DNA from: Candidatus Dormiibacterota bacterium | GTDB taxonomy: Bacteria; Chloroflexota; Dormibacteria; Aeolococcales; Aeolococcaceae | NCBI GenBank assembly: GCA_003136295.1 | Contig: PLDZ01000062.1 | Span: forward strand, 7,244-16,957 | Direction of reading: 5' to 3' | Length of the DNA stretch: 9,714 nucleotides | Shown here: positions 1 to 6,234 of the stretch, in pieces | Numbering within the stretch: the first letter of the stretch is position 1 | Layout of the letters: every line of letters starts with the position of its first letter | Translations under genes and position numbers: made by a program | The notes under the pieces: generated by a model | What the model saw: the letters and a program-made list of their open reading frames with translations, nothing else | Databases searched by the model: none | Told to the model about the DNA's origin: nothing

Positions 1-11
1 CCGGCCGCCGT

Positions 12-98
12 GCCGAGGTGGTGGAATTGGTAGACACGCTAGCTTGAGGGGCTAGTGAGGGCAACCTTGTAAGGGTTCGAGTCCCTTCCTCGGCACCA
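12..98 (+). tRNA. tRNA-Leu (anticodon GAG), CCA end encoded
   Basis: The full cloverleaf can be folded by eye. The acceptor stem pairs 12-18 (GCCGAGG) with 88-94 (CCTCGGC), followed by discriminator A95 and an encoded CCA at 96-98. The D stem pairs GTG 21-23 with CAC 35-37. The anticodon stem pairs CTAGC 39-43 with GCTAG 51-55 around the seven-base loop TTGAGGG. This places anticodon GAG at 46-48, which reads CUC and CUU leucine codons. The long variable arm at 56-70 marks a class II tRNA, as expected for Leu. The T stem pairs AAGGG 71-75 with CCCTT 83-87 around loop TTCGAGT. Only 11 bases precede it, so its promoter lies outside the window. Confidence 0.98.
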
Positions 99-101
99 CT
101 T

Positions 102-128
102 CACGCCGTCTCGCCCGAGTCAGGCGTG
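102..128 (+). terminator. Candidate hairpin just after the tRNA gene
   Basis: CACGCC (102-107) pairs perfectly with GGCGTG (123-128), and a small inner stem CTC/GAG can form inside the loop. It starts four bases after the tRNA CCA end, a plausible place for 3' end formation. No T tract follows, so it is at best a weak or Rho-assisted terminator, and a six-base stem in GC-rich DNA can arise by chance. Confidence 0.25.
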
Positions 129-248
129 GCGGAGATTGCAGCCACTGTGCGCGCCGTGATACAGGACACGTCGCCGCGCTCGGTGGTGGCGAACGAGCGA
201 CGGCGAGGTCGAACAACTCGCAGGCTCGGCGATGCACCAGCCATAACC

Positions 249-254
249 AGGAGG
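249..254 (+). promoter_or_regulatory. Consensus Shine-Dalgarno fixing the start at 261
   Basis: AGGAGG ends six bases before the ATG at 261. This is the strongest ribosome binding site in the window. It decides in favour of the ATG at 261 over upstream in-frame starts, which would add about 45 Arg/Thr-rich residues with no family resemblance. Confidence 0.9.
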
Positions 255-260
255 ACCACC

Positions 261-824
261 ATGGGGTCGATCGATGAAGCGACCGCGTTCCGGCGTGCTA
301 GCGAGGGTTTCGTAGAGCGAGCTCGAATGATCGGCCCGGAGCAGTGGTCCGGACCCACGCCGTGCACCGAGTGGGATGTGCGAATGCTCGTGAACCACAT
401 TGCCGGTGAGTACCTCTGGGTACCGGAGATGTTGGCTGGCAAGACCATCGCGGAGGTCGGCGATCGCCTCGACGGCGACGTGCTCGGGGACGACCCGCTG
501 CAGAAGCTGATCCGCGCCCGGAACGCCGCGCTCGCCGCCATCGATGGGCCGGGAGCTCTCGAGACTACGACCCACCTCTCATTCGGTGACTTGCCTGCCA
601 AGGCGTACGTGCAGCAGATGGCGCTCGACAGCGTGATCCATGCATGGGATCTCGCCCACGGTATCGGTGCCGACGATGCGCTCGACCCCGAGCTCGTCGA
701 CATGTGCTACGCCGACCTCAAGGGCAGCGCTGAAGCCTGGAGGTCTGCAGGGGTGTTCGGGCCGGAGACGGCTCCCTCCGACGATTCGACCCAGGCCAGG
801 CTGCTTGCGCTGACGGGTCGATAA
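261..824 (+). CDS. TIGR03086 family (maleylpyruvate isomerase-like, DinB-fold) metal-binding protein
   Basis: This 187-aa soluble protein looks like the TIGR03086 branch of the mycothiol-dependent maleylpyruvate isomerase/DinB four-helix superfamily. The N-terminal signature TPCTEWDV (33-40) is followed by NHI, with His46 as the likely first metal ligand. The second signature is SVIHAWDLAHG (124-134), with His127 as another likely ligand. The usual Glu before it seems to be Asp123 here. The length fits the family (about 180-200 aa). Characterised relatives bind a divalent metal and transfer or isomerise with mycothiol as thiol cofactor, but most TIGR03086 members have no known reaction. The exact substrate is therefore unknown. 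The gene stands alone: the tRNA is upstream and a convergent minus-strand gene starts its 3' end 65 bp beyond the stop. The family assignment is by motif recognition. The metal ligands are inferred by analogy. Confidence 0.88.
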   Translation: MGSIDEATAFRRASEGFVERARMIGPEQWSGPTPCTEWDVRMLVNHIAGEYLWVPEMLAGKTIAEVGDRLDGDVLGDDPLQKLIRARNAALAAIDGPGALETTTHLSFGDLPAKAYVQQMALDSVIHAWDLAHGIGADDALDPELVDMCYADLKGSAEAWRSAGVFGPETAPSDDSTQARLLALTGR

Positions 825-889
825 TCCGCCGGCGGTCGGCGAACCGATGGAGGATTGGCGCTACGACGCGCGCAAGCTCGCATCCTCAC

Positions 890-1084
890 TCAGGCAGGAG
901 GCGGCGGTCCCTTCGTGGTCGGGAACGAGATCGGCCCTATCCGCGAGAGCACGTAGAAGCCGATCGCGAAGAGTGCCAGTGCTACTGCCGTCTTGGACAG
1001 GACGGCGTCCGTGGTCAATTCGACCACTCCGGCCACCAGGAACAGCGTGAAGCTGACGACGATGCAGAAGTCCTTGAAGGTCAT
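890..1084 (-). CDS. Small two-helix membrane protein, unknown function
   Basis: This 64-aa protein has two predicted membrane segments, roughly residues 5-22 and 31-48, joined by a short turn containing VELTTD. A polar Pro-rich tail (PTTKGPPPPA, 55-64) follows. The ATG at 1084 is preceded by GGGAG about seven bases upstream on the minus strand, a fair ribosome binding site. The hydrophobic pattern is coherent, whereas overlapping frames give only Arg/Ser/Pro-rich shadows. It converges with the TIGR03086 gene. An intrinsic terminator separates it from the next minus-strand gene upstream, so it probably has its own promoter between 1085 and 1200. I do not recognise a family. It could be a small accessory subunit or a free-standing membrane peptide. 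It is probably real, but its function is open. Confidence 0.68.
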   Translation of the reverse strand: MTFKDFCIVVSFTLFLVAGVVELTTDAVLSKTAVALALFAIGFYVLSRIGPISFPTTKGPPPPA

Positions 1085-1149
1085 CGTTCCACTCCCGTAT
1101 TGGGGCCCATGGGCACGGCACGGAGCAGCATCCCACTTCCACAGCCCAG

Positions 1150-1169
1150 GGAGAGGCGCGAGGCTCTCC
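1150..1169. repeat. Short inverted repeat in the intergenic region
   Basis: GGAGAG (1150-1155) and CTCTCC (1164-1169) are perfect inverted copies around an 8-base GC-rich loop. It lies 66-85 bp upstream of the start of the 64-aa minus-strand gene. It could be a weak hairpin or an operator. No T tract borders it on either strand, and its length is within chance expectation. Confidence 0.25.
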
Positions 1170-1200
1170 GGCGTGCTCGTTGGTCTCCCCGCGAACCGCT

Positions 1201-1252
1201 AAAAAGAGAGAGTCGCCGCGGCACGGGAGGGAACGGTTTGCGCGGCGACTCT
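1201..1252 (-). terminator. Rho-independent terminator for the minus-strand glycosyltransferase-like gene
   Basis: A perfect 12-bp inverted repeat, 1209-1220 (AGAGTCGCCGCG) with 1241-1252 (CGCGGCGACTCT), encloses a 20-base loop. Read on the minus strand, the stem is followed at once by CTCTTTTT (complement of 1201-1208), giving a GC-rich stem plus U tract. On the plus strand the stem is followed by GTAGGGAAGG, so it would act only on minus-strand transcripts. It lies 114 bp beyond the stop of the gene ending at 1366 and before the 64-aa gene, separating the two. The loop is longer than typical. Confidence 0.72.
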
Positions 1253-1365
1253 GTAGGGAAGGGGGATGCCTAGCCTGCGCCAGCGGTCCTTTCGAGACGA
1301 TGAAGAGAGGTGATGACTAGTCCGCGCCGCGACGAGCACCCAGGCGACCCTGAGCCCGCGAGCGA

Positions 1366-2910
1366 TCAACCCCGCGCGCTGATTGAGCCGGCCCCGTAGT
1401 AGGCGGCCTCACCTCTGTTGATCCACCAGTTCGGGTCGGGAAGCATCTCTTCGGAGCTTGGGTGGCTGAAAACGCCAAGGTTCGCGATCGCGCTCGTTGA
1501 CGGCACCACGACCGACTGCGCTCCCGACGCTGCGGCTGCCTGTGCCAGTGCTGCCTGATCGTCCTTCACCGCGGCATACATGCTGATACCGCTCCGGTCC
1601 CCCCAGATGCTGATCAGGCGATGGACCGGGATCACCGCGGCGAGGCAGGAAATCCCGACGGCCGCCGTTGCGACGGCAATCGAACGCCACCTCAGGCTTC
1701 TTGTCTCATCGTGGAAAAACTGCCCGAACGAAGATTGCACGTAACGACCGCATCCCCACCCGACGACCGCGACGAGGCAGATACCGATGAAGACCGGGAC
1801 GATCTGCCCGTAGATGGGCGTCATCCGGGCCTCGACATACGCTGCCGGGGCGAAACTTCCAGCGATTGCGACGAGCGCGCAGACGACAACGAACAGCACA
1901 AGGAACAGTCCACGCCGCGCGCTCGCCGGTTCCCTGGCCGGCGTTCGCGCAGCAAGGAGTGCCACGAGCGCGCCGACAGCCAAAAGATCGCCCCAGTTGG
2001 CAACAAAGACGTCGTTCAGGAACTGGAGTGCGAAGCCGATCGTCACGCCGGGCAGTGCAATAAACGATGGCCGCGTGCCGATAATCTCGGTGATGACGCT
2101 GAAACGCACGCCGTTTCCCGGTGCAGCAACCAGGATCACGAGCGATAGCACTGAGCCGACGCAGCCCGACACTATCACGGTTTGCAGCCGGCGTACGCCG
2201 GGCCACGGAAGCAACCATGTGGCCAGTAGCGTCACGATGAGCACGCTCAGCTGCGCGACCGCATACCCCTCGTTGAATCCGCCCGCCAGGAAGGTGAGCA
2301 GGCCGGCAGCGGCGATTCGCAGAGCACGCGACCCGCGCCGGGACGCGACGAGCGCCACGAAGAACGCGCCGAGCAGTAGGGGCGCGATGTACGCGAGGGA
2401 TCCCGTCATCCAGTACAGGGACAGAAAAGGACTCGGCGTGATATCCAGCGTCGTCATCACGATCGCCAACGCCACCGTGACTCGCGTGAGGCGGCCGATC
2501 GCGGGAATGAGAGCCTTGACCGCAACACTGAGGGCGACAACCCACAACACCAGCAGGATTGCCGGGAGGAGCCGAGCGAAAATCTCATTGAGAAGGAGGC
2601 CCGCGTCGATAGCCGCGATGGACGCGAAGCGACCAGTCCAGTGCAGGTATTCCCAGGTCTGCGAAGCCCCGAAGCCACGCGCTCGGAGATCGTTCTTGAG
2701 GGTGTAGTCGTCAGCCACATACCTGGTGAACCGCCCCAGGTATGCATACACCGAGACGGTCACAACGAACAGCGCGGCCACCGCCCATGTCGCGACTGCA
2801 CCAATGGTTGCGGTGTGCTTGTGCGAAGCAGGCGCTGGACGATCTCGAGGAACCTCCACGATGCGCGAGGGTACATCACCGGCTGAAGTGGATTCGACGC
2901 TGTGAGTCAC
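1366..2910 (-). CDS. Polytopic membrane protein, DUF6056-like, probable GT-C type glycosyltransferase
   Basis: This 514-aa protein (from the GTG at 2910) has a short hydrophilic N-terminus, about ten or more membrane helices from residue 35 to about 425, and a polar C-terminal tail of about 90 residues ending near NWWINRGEAAYYG. Its motifs fit the DUF6056 group of bacterial membrane proteins. An Asp-Asp pair (VADDY, 65-69) lies in the first external loop, followed by HWTGRF (90-95), YWMTGSLAY (166-174) and GGFNEGYA (210-217). The early acidic pair after helix 1 recalls GT-C enzymes, which use polyprenyl-phosphate sugars outside the membrane. Catalysis is inferred, not shown. An ATG at 3066 in the same frame is unlikely, because the divergent family 39 gene is clearly coding there. 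The GTG at 2859 is another possible start. No good ribosome binding site precedes any of these. A terminator lies downstream at 1252-1201. Confidence 0.85.
   Translation of the reverse strand: MTHSVESTSAGDVPSRIVEVPRDRPAPASHKHTATIGAVATWAVAALFVVTVSVYAYLGRFTRYVADDYTLKNDLRARGFGASQTWEYLHWTGRFASIAAIDAGLLLNEIFARLLPAILLVLWVVALSVAVKALIPAIGRLTRVTVALAIVMTTLDITPSPFLSLYWMTGSLAYIAPLLLGAFFVALVASRRGSRALRIAAAGLLTFLAGGFNEGYAVAQLSVLIVTLLATWLLPWPGVRRLQTVIVSGCVGSVLSLVILVAAPGNGVRFSVITEIIGTRPSFIALPGVTIGFALQFLNDVFVANWGDLLAVGALVALLAARTPAREPASARRGLFLVLFVVVCALVAIAGSFAPAAYVEARMTPIYGQIVPVFIGICLVAVVGWGCGRYVQSSFGQFFHDETRSLRWRSIAVATAAVGISCLAAVIPVHRLISIWGDRSGISMYAAVKDDQAALAQAAAASGAQSVVVPSTSAIANLGVFSHPSSEEMLPDPNWWINRGEAAYYGAGSISARG
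2902..2910. repeat. Near-palindrome containing both divergent start codons
   Basis: GTGAGTCAC reads GTGACTCAC on the other strand, a perfect palindrome except for the central base. Its left end is the proposed GTG start of the family 39 gene (Met-Ser-His) and its right end is the proposed GTG start of the DUF6056-like gene (Met-Thr-His). If both starts are right, the genes share nine bases and each promoter must lie inside the other gene's coding region. Confidence 0.5.
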
Positions 2911-4401
2911 AATCCGGCGAGGATGGAGAGCCGGCACCCACCTCGCGTCGCAACACCCCTGCTCTATGGGGGCGCCGCTGCATGCATCATCGCGATTCAC
3001 CTGGCCACTGACGGCACCCTCGGCTTCCACATCGACGAGCTCTACTACCTGGCGAGCGGGTGGCACCCCGCGCTCGGCTACGTCGATTACCCGCCCATCG
3101 TTCCCCTGCTTGCCCGCCTCGAGACTGGCCTCATCGGGACGACGCCGTGGAGCCTTCGCGTGCTCCCGGCACTCGTGGGCGGGGTCAACGTCATGCTCTG
3201 GGGTGCGTACGTGCGCAAGCTCGGTGGCTCATTGCGACTTCAGGCGCTCGCCCTGCTGATCGCCATCACCGCGCCACTCGTCCTCGGCACCTGGCTTTTC
3301 CAAACGGTGATCTTCGATCAGCTGGCATGGATGCTCTCGCTCTATTGGTTTCTCTGTCTCATCATCGATCACAAGCCTCGCAACTGGATCCTGCTAGGCA
3401 TCACGCTGGGCATCGGGCTCGAGATCAAGTACCTCATCCTGCCGCTCGTGCTCGGCATCGGCATCGCGGTGCTCCTCACGCCGTCACTGCGAAAAGACCT
3501 GCGGACTCGGTATCCCTGGATCGGCGGAGTGCTGATGTTGCTCATCTGGGTACCGAACGTCGTCTGGCAGATCGCAAATGGCTTTCCTACCCTGACGTAC
3601 GTCCTCAATCACCAAGGGGATATCCGATCCGGAGGAGGAGTTTTCGATTTCCTCCTGCTGTTTGTCGTGCTCCTTTTCCTGCTCGCCCCACTGTGGGTCG
3701 CTGGCTTCGTCTCGCTCTTCCGCAACCCCCGTCTGCGTGCCATCGGTATCGCGTGTGCGACTCCGATGGTGATCTATCTCTTCGTCGGCAAGTTCTATTA
3801 CCCGTCGCCCACCATTGCCATCGTCATGGCCGCCGGGCTGCTCGCCCTCTCCCGTGTCGAACGCCGAACCCTTCGCTCGACACTTGTCGTTGCGGTCGTC
3901 GTTGCGAGTGTTCTGGATGGCATCGTTCTCCTGAAGGACACTGTCCCGATCACCCCCGCCGACCGATTGCACGCAACGGGCCTCGATACCCAGAACACAG
4001 ACTTCGCATCCACGGTCGGGTGGGTGTCGATCACCAATCAGATGACAGCTGTCTACGGCGCGCTGTCTCCGTCAGAACGGGCCACGACGGTCATCGTCTC
4101 GTCGGACTACGGCGTCGTCGGAGCGCTGCAGATCTACGGCAATTCGAAGCTCCTTCCTGAAAGCTACAGCCCTCAGTTGAGCGACTTCTACTGGCTTCCA
4201 TCGCACCTTGGCGCGACCAATGCGCTCATGGTCGGCTACGCGCCCTCCGATTTCGGCTGGATGTGCACCTCGGCGAGGATCGTTGCGCACCTCACGGTGC
4301 CGTATCACGTCGTGAACTTCGAGCAGGGGAGCCCGGTCACCTTCTGCAGCCTGAACGCACCACTTCCAACGCTATGGGGACGGCTGCGGGCTTTCTCCTG
4401 A
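2902..4401 (+). CDS. Glycosyltransferase family 39 (ArnT/PMT-like) membrane protein
   Basis: This 499-aa polytopic membrane protein belongs to the PMT_2/GT39 family, whose members move a sugar from polyprenyl-phosphate to a lipid, glycan or protein outside the cytoplasmic membrane. The hallmark first external loop is present: HIDELYYL (43-50), with the acidic pair Asp45-Glu46 as expected catalytic residues, then DYPP (62-65). GLEIKYL and GKFYYPSP further on match the conserved lysine and Lys-Tyr-Tyr positions of bacterial members. The C-terminal 150 residues form a mostly soluble external domain. Length is normal for the family. The likely start is GTG at 2902, as an in-frame stop lies at 2884. 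An ATG at 2923 is the alternative, but its GAGG touches the ATG and so is not a usable ribosome site. It is divergent from, and overlaps by 9 bp, the other sugar-transfer-like gene. The sugar and acceptor are unknown. Confidence 0.92.
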   Translation: MSHNPARMESRHPPRVATPLLYGGAAACIIAIHLATDGTLGFHIDELYYLASGWHPALGYVDYPPIVPLLARLETGLIGTTPWSLRVLPALVGGVNVMLWGAYVRKLGGSLRLQALALLIAITAPLVLGTWLFQTVIFDQLAWMLSLYWFLCLIIDHKPRNWILLGITLGIGLEIKYLILPLVLGIGIAVLLTPSLRKDLRTRYPWIGGVLMLLIWVPNVVWQIANGFPTLTYVLNHQGDIRSGGGVFDFLLLFVVLLFLLAPLWVAGFVSLFRNPRLRAIGIACATPMVIYLFVGKFYYPSPTIAIVMAAGLLALSRVERRTLRSTLVVAVVVASVLDGIVLLKDTVPITPADRLHATGLDTQNTDFASTVGWVSITNQMTAVYGALSPSERATTVIVSSDYGVVGALQIYGNSKLLPESYSPQLSDFYWLPSHLGATNALMVGYAPSDFGWMCTSARIVAHLTVPYHVVNFEQGSPVTFCSLNAPLPTLWGRLRAFS

Positions 4402-4441
4402 CCAGATCCGCACGAGCGATGCACGACGCATATGACGTCGT

Positions 4442-4795
4442 TCAACGATCAGGCTGCCGAGTCCTCACGTACGGTAGTCGTGTTGCCGGCTCGAACGCGT
4501 CACGACTGCCGAAGACCCGGCGCCACCAGGACGCCTCGACGTACTCACGAACGGCGTCCAGTTGTTGCTGCATCGCAGGCTGGAATGGCCGATGGCGCAC
4601 CTCGTCGTTGACGGGATCTCCCGGCGGAAAGAAGAACATCCAGCGCCACGGCGCCGCCTGGAAGCTGTCCAGCATCTGCTGTGGGTCGAGGCCCGCGGCG
4701 CGACACGTCGTGACGAAGTCTTTGGGTGATCCCGTGGTGGCAGCATCGAACGCTGCCCGTTCGCGCGCAGTCGGAGGAATCGCCCTCTCAGTCAT
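4442..4795 (-). CDS. Hypothetical Trp-rich soluble protein, unknown function
   Basis: This 117-aa protein has no membrane segment or signal peptide. The ATG at 4795 is preceded on the minus strand by AAGGA about nine bases upstream, and its codons show the strong third-position GC bias of real genes here. This frame is therefore preferred over an overlapping 208-aa plus-strand frame. Visible features are an N-terminal polar helix-like region (9-45), an aromatic patch APWRWMFFFPPGD (48-60), a Gln-rich helix-like stretch (72-88) and a SWWRRVFG segment (89-96). I do not recognise the family. It converges with the family 39 gene (40 bp apart) and diverges from cydA, so it could share regulation with the oxidase, though nothing else links them. 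Confidence 0.75.
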   Translation of the reverse strand: MTERAIPPTARERAAFDAATTGSPKDFVTTCRAAGLDPQQMLDSFQAAPWRWMFFFPPGDPVNDEVRHRPFQPAMQQQLDAVREYVEASWWRRVFGSRDAFEPATRLPYVRTRQPDR

Positions 4796-4812
4796 TGCCC
4801 ACCATCCTTTCG

Positions 4813-4926
4813 AGCCTACCAGCCCGGTACGGGATCGCCGATCGCCGGCGGGGGTGGGTGGGGTCGGAGCGCCGGGAACAAAGCGCTAACCTATCGGGCC
4901 GTGCTTGCACGCGCGGGGGAGCTGCG
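4813..4926. promoter_or_regulatory. Divergent regulatory region upstream of cydA and the 117-aa gene
   Basis: For cydA, a -10-like TAACCT lies at 4887-4892, and a perfect inverted repeat CGTGC-TT-GCACG at 4900-4911 falls between it and the ribosome binding site, the position of a repressor site. For the minus gene, a -10-like TAGGCT reads from 4818 to 4813. No clear -35 box is seen for either. The operator idea rests only on symmetry and position, and the repeat does not match a Rex or FNR consensus that I know. Confidence 0.3.
4915..4920 (+). promoter_or_regulatory. Ribosome binding site fixing the cydA start
   Basis: GGGGGA ends six bases before the GTG at 4927. The same open frame extends upstream to 4726, so this site is what sets the N-terminus. 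The resulting protein begins just before the conserved AARAQMGLSLGWH region expected at the start of CydA. Confidence 0.75.
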
Positions 4927-6234
4927 GTGAGCGTGATTGGAGACGCGGCTTCCAATCTGGGGGCCGCACGCGCCCAGATGGGACTGTCGCTCGGCTGGCA
5001 CATCATCTTCGCCTGCCTGGGCGTGGGCTTCCCGGTGTTGATCCTTCTCGCAGAGTGGCGCGGGATCCGCGGCGACGCCGACGCCGCACGCCTGGCACGC
5101 ATGTGGGCGAAGGTCGCAGGCGTGCTCTTCGCGGTCGGTGCGGTCTCCGGGACAATTCTCTCCTTCGAGATGGGACTGCTCTGGCCACGGCTGATGGGCG
5201 AGTTCGGCGCGGTCTTCGGGCTCCCCTTCGCCCTCGAGGGATTCGCCTTTTTCATCGAGGCGATCTTCCTCGGGATCTATCTGCACACATGGGATCGACT
5301 GCCCCCCATGCGGCACCTCGCGAGTGGCATCCCCATCGCCATCGCCGGCGTCGCTTCCGCCTTCTTTGTCGTGACCGCCAACGCGTGGATGAACGACCCA
5401 CAGGGCTTCACCATCGTCGATGGGCGGGTCACGGATCCGCAGCCGCTGGTCGCGATGTTCAACCCGGCGACACCCGTCGAGACCGTGCACATGATCCTGG
5501 CCGCATTCATGGTCACGGGGTTTCTTATCGCCAGCGTCTACGCGGCCGCCCTGCTCCGGGGCAGGAGCGACCGGTACCACAGAGTCGGCCTGCTGCTCCC
5601 GCTGATCATCGCCACGGTGATCACGCCGGCGCAGATCGTGGTCGGCGACATCGCGGCACGCGAAGTTGCCGACAACCAACCGGTGAAGCTGGCGGCGATG
5701 GAGGGGCTCGCGCATACCGAAGTCGGAGCGGGCGAGCACATCGGCGGTCTGTTCATCGGCGGCGAGCTCCATTTCGCCATCGTCTTGCCCCACGTGCTCG
5801 CCTTTCTCGCGAAAGGCGACCCGAATGCATCAATCGCCGGCCTCGACAGCGTCCCGGCTGCCGACCGACCCGAGGCGGTCGCCCTCATCCACCTCGCCTT
5901 CGACACCATGGTTGGCATCGGGTTTCTCCTGCTTGGTCTCGGGGTCTGGCTGCTGGTTCGCTGGATCCGGCGGCGCGGGCCGCCCGCCTCCCGCTGGTTC
6001 CTGCGTGCCGCGCTTGTCGCCGGGCCGGGCGCCGTGGTGGCGATGGAATGTGGGTGGATCACCACCGAGGTGGGGCGACAACCCTGGATCGTCTACAACG
6101 TGATGCGCACCTCGGACGCGGTCAATCCCGCACCAGGGCTGTACTGGGGTCTGGTCGCGCTGGTGATCGTGTACACGGGGCTGAGCGCCATCACCCTGTT
6201 CGTGCTGCGCCGGCTCAGCAGGGCCAACCCGTGA
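4927..6234 (+). CDS. cydA: Cytochrome bd ubiquinol oxidase subunit I (short Q-loop type)
   Basis: CydA oxidises quinol in the membrane and carries hemes b558, b595 and d, reducing O2 to water with high affinity. At 435 aa it is shorter than the E. coli protein (about 520), and its Q loop between residues 241 and 281 is brief, so it is the short-loop, cyanide-insensitive-like type. Expected residues are present: His25 in GLSLGWH (heme axial ligand), Glu104 and Glu111 in FALEGFAFFIEAIF (proton path), His188 and Met328 (b558 ligands), QPVKLAAMEG with Lys254 and Glu259 (quinol site), and Glu381 in TTEVGRQPW (b595 ligand). Residue 326, two before Met328, is Asp, where I recall E. coli having Arg391. 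Correspondences are by motif from memory. Its stop overlaps the cydB start, indicating translational coupling. A divergent 131-bp region upstream probably holds the promoter. Confidence 0.97.
   Translation: MSVIGDAASNLGAARAQMGLSLGWHIIFACLGVGFPVLILLAEWRGIRGDADAARLARMWAKVAGVLFAVGAVSGTILSFEMGLLWPRLMGEFGAVFGLPFALEGFAFFIEAIFLGIYLHTWDRLPPMRHLASGIPIAIAGVASAFFVVTANAWMNDPQGFTIVDGRVTDPQPLVAMFNPATPVETVHMILAAFMVTGFLIASVYAAALLRGRSDRYHRVGLLLPLIIATVITPAQIVVGDIAAREVADNQPVKLAAMEGLAHTEVGAGEHIGGLFIGGELHFAIVLPHVLAFLAKGDPNASIAGLDSVPAADRPEAVALIHLAFDTMVGIGFLLLGLGVWLLVRWIRRRGPPASRWFLRAALVAGPGAVVAMECGWITTEVGRQPWIVYNVMRTSDAVNPAPGLYWGLVALVIVYTGLSAITLFVLRRLSRANP

Noticed and set aside
126..260. A 45-residue N-terminal extension of the TIGR03086 protein
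   Set aside because: The AGGAGG at 249-254 sets the start at 261, and the extension is Arg/Thr-rich and unlike the family.
826..835. CCGCCGGCGG palindrome after the TIGR03086 stop
   Set aside because: It is self-complementary with no loop and no T tract, and such GC palindromes are expected by chance in this base composition.
1201..1252. The 12-bp inverted repeat as a mobile-element end or plus-strand element
   Set aside because: There is no second copy, no target duplication and no transposase nearby. The T tract on the minus-strand side explains it as a terminator.
1313..1399. A 28-codon plus-strand frame preceded by GAGAGG
   Set aside because: The GAGG is only two bases from the ATG. 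The peptide is Pro/Arg/Asp-rich with no recognisable feature, and it overlaps the 3' end of the opposite gene.
2911..3066. N-terminal extension of the DUF6056-like protein to an ATG at 3066
   Set aside because: The opposite strand there encodes the conserved HIDELYYL/DYPP region of the family 39 enzyme. The extension is polar, has no family resemblance and lacks a ribosome site.
3060..4160. A 366-aa plus-strand open frame inside the family 39 gene
   Set aside because: Arg/His/Pro-rich composition and no ribosome site. It is a frame shadow of the real gene.
4263..4889. A 208-aa plus-strand open frame
   Set aside because: It overlaps the end of the family 39 gene and the 117-aa minus gene. 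The minus frame has the ribosome site and third-position GC bias, and this one has neither.
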